A stretch of 14,105 nt of DNA from the NCBI GenBank assembly GCA_905202255.1, contig CAJKRH010000041.1:1-14105 (forward strand), read 5' to 3'. A program made the translations under genes and the position numbers. Source of the stretch: an uncultured Ruminococcus sp. Its GTDB lineage: Bacteria > Bacillota > Clostridia > Oscillospirales > CAG-272. This document shows, piece by piece, positions 6,788 through 12,996 of the stretch (the stretch's first letter is position 1; each line of letters starts with the position of its first letter). The notes below the pieces were generated by a model. The model searched no databases, had not been told where the DNA came from, and saw only the letters and a program-made list of their open reading frames with translations.

Positions 6788-6851
6788 AATATCCTCACAC
6801 ATTCTGCACTGCACTAAATTGTGCGGACAGTACATTTTGTGTGAGGATATT
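6788..6851. terminator. Long inverted repeat, likely terminator of pgk-tpiA
   Basis: AATATCCTCACAC (6788-6800) and GTGTGAGGATATT (6839-6851) are perfect 13-base inverted repeats around a 38-base middle that holds a smaller stem (GCAC 6811-6814, GTGC 6821-6824). On the minus strand it lies just past tpiA and is followed by TTATTTATGG, so it can serve as a terminator. The long structured middle is unusual for that role. Confidence 0.6.
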
Positions 6852-6882
6852 ATCTTTTATCCTATTCCCTATTCAGCCGAAA

Positions 6883-7650
6883 TCAATCAGCCGCTTTTAC
6901 GATTACCGTGAAATCATCGGGCTTGAGCGATGCGCCGCCGATGAGTCCGCCGTCGATATTTTCCATGGCGAGAAGCTCTGCGGCATTCTTTGCGTTCATG
7001 CTACCGCCATACTGAACAGTGGTAGCCTCTGCAACCTCTGCGCCATAGAGCGAAGCGACAACACTGCGGATATAAGCACAAACCTCTTCTGCCTGCTCTG
7101 CCGTAGCCGTCTTGCCTGTGCCGATAGCCCATACAGGCTCATATGCGATGATGATATTTTTCATATCTTCTGCGGAGATACCGAGGAGAGCAATCTTTGT
7201 CTGGCGGGCTACCGTCTCAAAGGTAACACCCTGCTCGCGCTCGGTGAGCGTTTCGCCTACGCAAACGATAACCTTGAGTCCGTTTGCAAGACCTGCTTTT
7301 GCTCTGCCGTTTACAGTAGCATCGGTTTCACCGAAATACTGTCTGCGCTCGCTGTGACCTACGATAACATATTTAACACCGCAGGAAGCAAGCATCTTGC
7401 CGGAGATTTCGCCTGTATAAGCGCCCTTTTCTTCCATATGGACATTTTCTGCGCCTATCTCGATATTTGTGCCCTTTGTAGCTTCTACAGCCGCCGCAAT
7501 ATCAACAAACGGAACGCAAAGCACAACCTTTGCTTCCTTTACATCGGCAACCTTGGGAGCGAGAGCTTTCATGAAATCGGTAGTTTCCGCGGGAGTCATA
7601 TTCATTTTCCAGTTGCCCGCGATTATAGCACTTCTTTTAGCCTTATTCAT
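6883..7650 (-). CDS. tpiA: Triosephosphate isomerase
   Basis: This enzyme interconverts dihydroxyacetone phosphate and glyceraldehyde 3-phosphate in glycolysis and gluconeogenesis in the cytoplasm. The 255-residue protein has all catalytic motifs: GNWKMN with Lys15, GHSERR with His99, AYEPVWAIGTGKTAT with Glu171 and the mobile phosphate loop 6, then YGGSMNAKN and GGLIGGASL for phosphate binding. Length is normal. AAGGAAG precedes the start. It lies 23 bases downstream of pgk on the same strand and is co-transcribed with it. The other glycolytic genes often found with this pair (gap, gpm, eno) are not in the window. Confidence 0.98.
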   Translation of the reverse strand: MNKAKRSAIIAGNWKMNMTPAETTDFMKALAPKVADVKEAKVVLCVPFVDIAAAVEATKGTNIEIGAENVHMEEKGAYTGEISGKMLASCGVKYVIVGHSERRQYFGETDATVNGRAKAGLANGLKVIVCVGETLTEREQGVTFETVARQTKIALLGISAEDMKNIIIAYEPVWAIGTGKTATAEQAEEVCAYIRSVVASLYGAEVAEATTVQYGGSMNAKNAAELLAMENIDGGLIGGASLKPDDFTVIVKAAD

Positions 7651-7673
7651 TATTTTATACTTCCTTTCGCGGA

Positions 7674-8981
7674 TTATTTATTCTGGAGGCATGCAATGCC
7701 GGGAAGCTCGAGACCCTCGAGGAATTCAAGGCTTGCACCGCCGCCTGTGGAAATATGAGTTATCTTGGAAGCAAAGCCGAGCTGCTCGCAGGCAGCAGCG
7801 CTGTCGCCGCCGCCGACTATCGTCGTAGCGTCGGAATCTGCAAGAGCCTGTGCCACTGCTATTGTACCTGCGGCAAGAGTGGGATTTTCAAAAACACCCA
7901 TCGGTCCGTTCCATACAACAGTCTTTGCGTTCTTTACGGCATCTGCAAAGAGTGCGCGTGTCTTTTCGCCTATATCCATGCCTTCCATATCTGCGGGAAT
8001 CTTGTCTGCATCAACTGTTTTTACGGAAATCGGAGCATCTATCGGATTCGGGAAATCTGCGGCGACGACAGTATCTATCGGGAGAAGAAGCTTAACGCCC
8101 GCCTTCTCTGCCTTTGCCATCATATCGCGGCAGTAGTCCAGCTTGGATTCATCGAGCAGGGACTTGCCTACGCCATAGCCCTTTGCGGCAAGGAAGGTAT
8201 ATGCCATACCGCCGCCGATGATGAGTGTATCAACCTTTGTGAGGAGGTTATTGATAACATTGAGCTTATCGGAAACCTTGGCACCGCCGAGAATAGCAAC
8301 GAAAGGACGCTCGGGATTATCGAGAGCCTTGCCCATAACGCTGATTTCTTTCTGAATAAGGTAGCCGCATACAGCGGGAAGATAAGCCGCAACGCCTGCT
8401 GTGGAAGCATGAGCGCGGTGAGCCGTACCGAATGCATCGTTTACATAAACCTCTGCGAGAGAAGCAAGTTCCTTTGCAAATTCGGGGTCGTTCTTTTCCT
8501 CGCGTGCATCGAAGCGGACATTCTCGAGGAGAACACATTCGCCTGCCTTCATAGCGGCGATTTTAGCCTTTGCATCGTCGCCGATGATATCGGAAGCAAA
8601 TGTAACTTTGCCGCCGAGATATTCATTGAGCTTATCGGCAACTATCTTGAGAGAGAATTTCTCCTTATCACCGAGAGCCTTTTTCAGAGCCTTTGCCTTA
8701 GCTTCAGCCTGCTCCTCTGCGGGAAGCTCCTCTATAGCCTTCTTTTCCTTCTTATTGAGAGAGAAGCCCTCTGTGAAAATGTTATGCGGCTTGCCCATAT
8801 GAGAGCAGAGGATAACATAAGCACCCTTCTCCATGAGGTATTTGATAGTGGGCAGAGCCTCAACTATTCTCTTGTCGCTCGTGATGACGCCATCTTTCTG
8901 AGGAACATTGAAATCGCAGCGCACGAGAACTTTTTTGCCTGCAACATCAATATCTTCAATGGTTTTCTTGTTGTAATTCAT
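7674..8981 (-). CDS. pgk: Phosphoglycerate kinase with N-domain insertion
   Basis: This enzyme transfers phosphate between 1,3-bisphosphoglycerate and ADP, giving 3-phosphoglycerate and ATP. It has 435 residues, against about 395-400 in most bacteria. Conserved parts are VLVRCDFNVP (residues 18-27), SHMGKP (60-65), LLENVRF, YVNDAFGTAHRAHAST, LGGAKVSDKL, VWNGPMGVFE and the nucleotide loop GGGDSAAA. The extra length is a Lys/Glu/Ala-rich stretch between SHMGKP and FSLKIVAD (about residues 70-106). The start at 8981 is chosen because GGAAAGG lies before it; a longer frame would overlap the promoter. First gene of pgk-tpiA. Confidence 0.97.
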   Translation of the reverse strand: MNYNKKTIEDIDVAGKKVLVRCDFNVPQKDGVITSDKRIVEALPTIKYLMEKGAYVILCSHMGKPHNIFTEGFSLNKKEKKAIEELPAEEQAEAKAKALKKALGDKEKFSLKIVADKLNEYLGGKVTFASDIIGDDAKAKIAAMKAGECVLLENVRFDAREEKNDPEFAKELASLAEVYVNDAFGTAHRAHASTAGVAAYLPAVCGYLIQKEISVMGKALDNPERPFVAILGGAKVSDKLNVINNLLTKVDTLIIGGGMAYTFLAAKGYGVGKSLLDESKLDYCRDMMAKAEKAGVKLLLPIDTVVAADFPNPIDAPISVKTVDADKIPADMEGMDIGEKTRALFADAVKNAKTVVWNGPMGVFENPTLAAGTIAVAQALADSDATTIVGGGDSAAACEQLGFASKITHISTGGGASLEFLEGLELPGIACLQNK

Positions 8982-9040
8982 AAAAGATACCTTTCCTTTC
9001 TTTGGCGGGCAAAAATATGCCCCATTTTTATCCATAATAC

Positions 9041-9069
9041 AGTATACCACCGCGCGACGCATTTTTCAA
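9041..9069 (-). promoter_or_regulatory. Sigma-A promoter of pgk-tpiA
   Basis: On the minus strand TTGAAA (9069-9064), 17 bases, TATACT (9046-9041), with a TGG extended -10. The leader to the pgk start is about 50 bases and contains a small hairpin (GGGCA/TGCCC, around 9006-9021) ahead of the ribosome site. Confidence 0.8.
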
Positions 9070-9264
9070 GTGAAAAATGATAAATTCCGATGAAATTTAC
9101 ATTTATATTCCTCCGCAAGCCCCGCAGATGCTCGGAAAGCGCACGGATTGCCGAAAATTTTATCATGAAAAGGCGCAGTTCTAAGATATATTATCGCAAA
9201 ATCGCCGTTTCATCGCAAAAATTCGTTTTATTCGAAATTTTTCGGATAAATTTTCGCAAGCCTA
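9070..9264. other. Intergenic region between divergent pgk and met promoters
   Basis: Together with the two leaders, the gene-free stretch from pgk to the Met-rich ORF is about 360 bases. This 195-base core has no convincing ORF. It contains ATCGCAAAA twice (9193-9201 and 9212-9220), and CGAAAATTTTATC (9152-9164), which is nearly complementary to GATAAATTTTCG (9245-9256). These might be regulator sites, but A+T richness makes chance matches likely. Confidence 0.5.
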
Positions 9265-9293
9265 TTGACAAGCGCAAAAAACTGTGATAAAAT
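9265..9293 (+). promoter_or_regulatory. Strong sigma-A promoter of the met leader-metQNI operon
   Basis: TTGACA (9265-9270), a perfect -35, then 17 bases and TAAAAT (9288-9293), with TGA forming an extended -10. The predicted start near 9300 puts the Met-rich ORF about 46 bases into the transcript. Confidence 0.88.
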
Positions 9294-9345
9294 AGCCACA
9301 ATCTGTTCCATCGGGCAGTTCACTCTGGGAAAAAGGAGAAACACC

Positions 9346-9447
9346 ATGAAAAAGACAACGGCTATGATGTCTATGATGATGTGCATGCGCATGCGTATGT
9401 GCAGTTTTTCCGCGTCTTTTTCCGATAATTCTCAGCTCGCAGAGTGA
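9346..9447 (+). CDS. Methionine-rich leader peptide of metQNI
   Basis: A 33-codon ORF starts 7 bases after AAGGAG (9333-9338) and reads MKKTTAMMSMMMCMRMRMC, then SFSASFSDNSQLAE and TGA. Residues 7-19 hold eight Met and two Cys in thirteen positions. It lies between a consensus promoter and an intrinsic terminator, upstream of the methionine transporter genes. I infer that it is a leader peptide sensing charged tRNA-Met by ribosome stalling at 9364-9402, as Trp, His and Leu codons do in classical attenuators. TTCACTCTG upstream (9319-9327) is complementary to CAGAGTGAA spanning its stop (9440-9448). A small metal-binding peptide is the main alternative reading. Confidence 0.82.
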   Translation: MKKTTAMMSMMMCMRMRMCSFSASFSDNSQLAE

Positions 9448-9479
9448 AAGCAAAAGCAGACATTAAATTTGTTTTCAAG

Positions 9480-9517
9480 CCGGGAAGCTTATCGGAGCTT
9501 TCCGGTCATTTTTATTT
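9480..9517 (+). terminator. Attenuator terminator in the metQNI leader
   Basis: CCGGGAAGCT (9480-9489) pairs with AGCTTTCCGG (9496-9505) through 10 bp with one G-T pair, over a 6-base loop, followed by TCATTTTTATTT. It lies 33 bases after the Met-rich ORF and before every other gene of the operon. Its loop and inner stem (TTATCGGA, 9489-9496) are complementary to TCCGATAA (9421-9428) in the leader ORF, and its right arm (GCTTTC, 9497-9502) to GAAAGC (9446-9451). Confidence 0.82.
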
Positions 9518-9532
9518 AATAAGGAGCAGGCT

Positions 9533-9613
9533 ATGAAAAATTTTATCAAAAATCTCACAAAAGCCAATTTTCATTCGAAACGAATGTGCCGAAAGGCATA
9601 TCCCGTGAAATAA
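9533..9613 (+). CDS. 26-codon ORF between attenuator and metQ
   Basis: The ORF reads MKNFIKNLTKANFHSKRM then CRKAYPVK, and lies 6 bases after AAGGAG (9521-9526), just past the terminator. It is strongly basic and I do not recognise it. It covers two mutually exclusive hairpins: CATTCG/CGAATG (9572-9586), and ATGTGCC/GGCATAT (9584-9601) with a GAAA loop. It could be a second leader tuning metQ translation, a small protein, or only a fortuitous frame with a ribosome site. Confidence 0.45.
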   Translation: MKNFIKNLTKANFHSKRMCRKAYPVK

Positions 9614-9678
9614 TCCCAAAACAACAAAAATAAAATTCAAACCCCATAAATCAAACAAACACGAAAGGAATCACTAAA

Positions 9679-10530
9679 ATGAAAAGAATTATTTCAGCCG
9701 TACTCGTACTCGCGCTCTTCACGGCGGCGCTCCTCGCTTTTTCCGCATGCGGAAAGAAAAGCGTAACAATAGCCATCCCCAACGACCCGACAAACGAAGC
9801 AAGAGCTCTCAGGGTTCTCGAAGCAAACGGTATCATCAAGCTCAAAGAGGGCGCCGGCATCACCGCTACGGTAAAGGATATAGCCGAAAACCCCTACAAT
9901 GTCAAATTCAGCGAAATAGAAGCGGCTCAGCTCCCCAATGTTCTGCGCGATGTCGACTATGCGGTCATCAATTCCAACTACGCTATCTCCGCAGGTCTCA
10001 ATCCCTCCAAGGATTCCGTTGCAATAGAAGGCTCCTATTCCGCATATTCCAATATACTTGCCGTCAAGGAAGGCAATGAAAGCAAGCCCGAAATAAAGGC
10101 GCTCATCGCCGCACTCGAGAGCAAGCAGGTAAAGGACTTCATCACAGAAAAGTTCGGCGGAAATGTTGTCAGCACCGTTGACAATCCCACAGACGGCTAT
10201 GATGCCGCAGTCGACTATGCCGCACTTGCAGGCGCAAAAATAAGCGTTGCCGCTTCTCCCACACCTCATGCCGAAATTCTCGGAGAGGTAAAGAAAATTC
10301 TCGCCGAGAAGAACATCACTCTCGAAATCAAGGTTCTCTCCGACTATGTCGTTCCGAATACGGTAGTTGAGAGTGGCGAATGCGATGCAAACTATTTCCA
10401 GCATGCACCTTACCTCGATAATTTCAATAAGGAAAACGGCACGCATATCGTTTCCGTTTCCGCAATCCATGTAGAGCCGATGGGCATTTACTCCGAAAAT
10501 CACACAACTCTCGACGATATAAAGAAATAA
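9679..10530 (+). CDS. metQ: Methionine-binding lipoprotein MetQ, circularly permuted
   Basis: Substrate-binding lipoprotein (NlpA family) that delivers methionine to MetNI. The 283 residues contain all family motifs, but in swapped order. A signal peptide with FSAC (Cys24) is followed at once by the normally C-terminal half, residues 27-164: TIAIPNDPTNEARAL, ENPYNVKFSEIEAAQLP, DYAVINSNYAISAGLNP and KQVKDFITEKFGG. A linker of about 22 residues follows (165-186). Then comes the normally N-terminal half, residues 187-283: KISVAASPTPHAEIL, SDYVVPN, ECDANYFQHAPYLDNFN, HVEPMGIYS and a terminal TLDDIKK. In ordinary MetQ, SLDDLKK runs straight into the TIAIPND strand; here those are the two chain ends. 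The frame is intact, and AAAGGA precedes the start. First transporter gene, 24 bases before metN. Confidence 0.93.
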   Translation: MKRIISAVLVLALFTAALLAFSACGKKSVTIAIPNDPTNEARALRVLEANGIIKLKEGAGITATVKDIAENPYNVKFSEIEAAQLPNVLRDVDYAVINSNYAISAGLNPSKDSVAIEGSYSAYSNILAVKEGNESKPEIKALIAALESKQVKDFITEKFGGNVVSTVDNPTDGYDAAVDYAALAGAKISVAASPTPHAEILGEVKKILAEKNITLEIKVLSDYVVPNTVVESGECDANYFQHAPYLDNFNKENGTHIVSVSAIHVEPMGIYSENHTTLDDIKK

Positions 10531-10554
10531 TCCTCAAAAAGGAAAATTTACATA

Positions 10555-11553
10555 ATGATACAGATTGAAAATTTAAGTAAGACTTTTGACGGTGCGGGCG
10601 GCAGGGTTGCCGCACTGCACGATATAAACCTCACGATAGAGGACGGCGATATATACGGCATCATAGGCATGAGCGGCGCCGGCAAAAGCACGCTTGTGCG
10701 CTGTATAAATCTGCTCGAACGCCCCACGGAGGGCAGAGTCGTGATAGACGGCGTGGATATGACGGCGCTCTCCCCTGCGGAGCTTCGCGACGCAAGAAGA
10801 AGCATAACGATGATCTTTCAGGGCTTCAATCTTCTCATGCAGAAGAACTGCCTCAAAAATATCTGCTTTCCTATGGAGCTTGCCGGCGTGCCGAAGCACA
10901 AGGCTGTTGAGCGCGCGCATGAGCTTCTCGATATGGTGGGGCTTCCCGATAAGGCAAAGGCTTATCCAGCGCAGCTTTCCGGCGGTCAGCAGCAGAGAAT
11001 CGCCATCGCGCGTGCGCTTGCGACAAATCCGAAGGTGCTCCTCTGTGACGAAGCCACAAGCGCACTCGACCCGAATACGACACATTCGATACTCGGGCTT
11101 ATCCGCGAGATAAACAAGCGTCTCGGCATCACCGTGATAGTGATAACGCATCAGATGAGCGTCGTCGAAGAAATATGCTCTCATGTCGCGATACTCGATA
11201 ACGGCGAGGTGGTCGAAAGCGGCGCTGTAGGCACGGTTTTTGCAAGTCCGAAATCCGCGGCGGCAAGGCGTCTCGTTTTCCCGAACGGTGCCGACGACAG
11301 TGTTTCAAATCCTCTGCATGAGACGCGTATGCGCATAATTTTCAACGGAGCAGCCGCCGCAAGCACGCCGTGGATAGCCAAAATGGCGCAGGAAAAGAAT
11401 GTTCTGGTGAACATTGTTTCCGCTGCCACAAGAACGATAGACGACAAAACCTACGGCTCCATGCTGATAGGCGTTCCCGGCGGCGCGGTACATGCAAAGA
11501 TAGTAAAGGACTATCTCGGTGCAATAGAAAATGTCACTGTTGAGGAGGTGTGA
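10555..11553 (+). CDS. metN: Methionine ABC transporter ATPase MetN
   Basis: ATP-hydrolysing subunit of the MetNIQ importer, on the cytoplasmic face of the membrane. In 332 residues: Walker A GMSGAGKST (38-46), Q-loop FQGFN (Gln89), signature LSGGQQQ (141-147), Walker B VLLCDEATS (161-169), H-loop THQ (His199). A C-terminal NIL domain (about 256-332, beginning RMRIIFNG, with GSMLIGVPGG near 301-310) is present. In MetN of E. coli the equivalent domain binds methionine and inhibits transport when internal methionine is high, so post-translational feedback is likely here too. A ribosome site AAGGAAAA precedes the start. It is co-transcribed with metQ and metI. Confidence 0.96.
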   Translation: MIQIENLSKTFDGAGGRVAALHDINLTIEDGDIYGIIGMSGAGKSTLVRCINLLERPTEGRVVIDGVDMTALSPAELRDARRSITMIFQGFNLLMQKNCLKNICFPMELAGVPKHKAVERAHELLDMVGLPDKAKAYPAQLSGGQQQRIAIARALATNPKVLLCDEATSALDPNTTHSILGLIREINKRLGITVIVITHQMSVVEEICSHVAILDNGEVVESGAVGTVFASPKSAAARRLVFPNGADDSVSNPLHETRMRIIFNGAAAASTPWIAKMAQEKNVLVNIVSAATRTIDDKTYGSMLIGVPGGAVHAKIVKDYLGAIENVTVEEV

Positions 11554-11555
11554 GC

Positions 11556-12254
11556 ATGAGCAATATGTTTTCTCCCGATAAACTGAACGCCGCACTCGAT
11601 ATACTGAAGCATGATATCCCGCTTGCCATATGGGAAACCTTTTATGTCACCGTCGTGGCGACGGTTTTCGCTTTCATCATAGGTCTGCCGCTCGGAGTAC
11701 TTCTCGTATGCGGCGATAAAGGCGGTGTGCTTCCGCTTCCCCGCCCTCTCATGAAGGTTATCAATGTCATCGTCAATCTTCTGCGTTCCGTTCCGTTCAT
11801 TATACTTATAGTTGTCGTATTCCCGCTGACAAGACTTATTGTCGGCACCACCATAGGCTCTGTCGCCTCGATAGTTCCTCTTGTGATAGCGGCGTTCCCC
11901 TTTGTCGCAAGACTTGTGGAGAGCAGTCTGCGCGAGGTAAATCCGAATATTATTGAAGCGGCGCAGAGCATGGGTGCAACCCCTTTTCAGATAATAACAA
12001 AGGTCATGATTCCCGAGAGCGTGCCTTCGCTCATATCAAACGCGACTATAGCCGTCACAACCATCCTCGGCTATACGGCGATGAGCGGTGCGATAGGCGG
12101 CGGCGGTCTCGGAAATATAGCGATAATGTACGGCTATAACAGATATAATTATCCCGTTATCATCATGGCAGTGATACTGCTTATCATTATGGTTCAGATT
12201 TTCCAGAGCCTCGGCACCTTCCTCTCCGGCAGGTCGGATAAAAGGCTCAAATAA
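11556..12254 (+). CDS. metI: Methionine ABC transporter permease MetI
   Basis: Membrane-spanning subunit of the methionine importer, 232 residues with about five hydrophobic segments (ETFYVTVVATVFAFIIGLPL first, IIMAVILLIIMVQIF last). The cytoplasmic coupling loop that contacts MetN is EAAQSMGATPFQIITKVMIP near residues 132-152. The motif GYTAMSGAIGGGGLGNIAI is typical of MetI. GTG at 11550 is in frame but only one base from GGAGG (11544-11548), so ATG at 11556, seven bases away, is the better start, two bases after the metN stop. Last gene of the operon, closed by the terminator at 12264. Confidence 0.95.
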   Translation: MSNMFSPDKLNAALDILKHDIPLAIWETFYVTVVATVFAFIIGLPLGVLLVCGDKGGVLPLPRPLMKVINVIVNLLRSVPFIILIVVVFPLTRLIVGTTIGSVASIVPLVIAAFPFVARLVESSLREVNPNIIEAAQSMGATPFQIITKVMIPESVPSLISNATIAVTTILGYTAMSGAIGGGGLGNIAIMYGYNRYNYPVIIMAVILLIIMVQIFQSLGTFLSGRSDKRLK

Positions 12255-12263
12255 GGAGATGAA

Positions 12264-12299
12264 AAAAAGCTCATTCGGGCATGCCCGAATGAGCTTTTT
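12264..12299. terminator. Bidirectional terminator between metI and the anti-sigma gene
   Basis: AAAAAGCTCATTCGGG (12264-12279) is perfectly complementary to CCCGAATGAGCTTTTT (12284-12299) around a tight GCAT-type loop. T-runs flank the stem on both strands. It sits between two convergent transcription units and can end both. Confidence 0.95.
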
Positions 12300-12309
12300 C
12301 TTAGCCTGC

Positions 12310-12996
12310 TTAATCCTCGAAATACACCGTTATCTTATCTGCATTTTCCTTCGGCACAAAGATTACATAGTAATCCGTCGACATGGCGCAATCAATAGTC
12401 TGCGCCGCCATTCTCATCGAAAAGGTGTAGGCTCCGTCAATCACTCCCATGTAGGAGAGCTTTCTCCTGTTTCCGGAGTTCGGCTCACTTTTACGGAGAA
12501 CTATCATATCGCATTTGGAAAAGTCGGCTTTTTCCGCAGCCTCCGATATAGCCTCAAGAGACTCTTCCCCGCCCTCTTTCATATTTGAAATAAACGCCGA
12601 ATATTTAAAAAAGTCGTCTGCGCTGTGAAGAACAGTATATTCGTTTTCGAGCGCGTTGTATGTTTTGATATAAAAATAAAGTCCGCCGCCGTATATCTCT
12701 TTTTCCATCCCGTATGAAATAACATCGTTGTTTCTTATTGCGACAGGCTGATTCTGTTCGCTCTGAGGAGAAACATGCCCGTCAATGCTGTACATACGCA
12801 CCATTGGCTCCTCCTTCTCATCATTGAGATTTCCCACATTGAAAATTCCGTTTATGCCCATCAGTGTAACAACCATGACGAGGGCGAGACAGCTTGCGAT
12901 GCCGGAGGCGATTCTTTTTATCGTTGCGGCTCTTTTTGCCTTGTATTTTTCGGCTTTTTCAAATACATAATCGCCGAATTCCTTATTCGTTCTCAT
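12310..12996 (-). CDS. Single-pass membrane protein, probable anti-sigma factor
   Basis: A 228-residue protein with a short basic cytoplasmic N-terminus (MRTNKEFGDYVFEKAEKYKAKR), one membrane helix (about residues 27-50, ASCLALVMVVTLMGINGIF) and an extracytoplasmic domain of about 175 residues that I do not recognise. It overlaps the sigma factor gene by 14 bases, the usual arrangement for an ECF sigma factor and its membrane anti-sigma factor, and the role is inferred from that. The N-terminus has no His-x3-Cys-x2-Cys zinc motif, so it is not a ZAS-type anti-sigma factor. ATG at 12996 is preferred over in-frame TTG at 13002 because GGAGGG lies ten bases upstream. Confidence 0.72.
   Translation of the reverse strand: MRTNKEFGDYVFEKAEKYKAKRAATIKRIASGIASCLALVMVVTLMGINGIFNVGNLNDEKEEPMVRMYSIDGHVSPQSEQNQPVAIRNNDVISYGMEKEIYGGGLYFYIKTYNALENEYTVLHSADDFFKYSAFISNMKEGGEESLEAISEAAEKADFSKCDMIVLRKSEPNSGNRRKLSYMGVIDGAYTFSMRMAAQTIDCAMSTDYYVIFVPKENADKITVYFED

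Noticed and set aside
7755..9080. Long plus-strand ORF of 441 codons opposite pgk
   Set aside because: It mirrors pgk exactly, a known by-product of codon bias, and shows no ribosome site or family motifs.
9265..9345. TTG-initiated extension of the Met-rich peptide
   Set aside because: The TTG is the promoter -35 box, upstream of the predicted transcript start; the ATG at 9346 has the ribosome site.
9300..9530. SAM riboswitch (S-box) or methionine T-box ahead of metQ
   Set aside because: I see neither the conserved S-box core nor a T-box AGGGTGG-type antiterminator bulge; the Met-rich ORF and terminator explain the region better. A covariance search could still overturn this.
12259..12588. 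Plus-strand ORF starting after GGAG downstream of metI
   Set aside because: It runs through the bidirectional terminator and is antisense to the anti-sigma gene; the GGAGATG match looks accidental.
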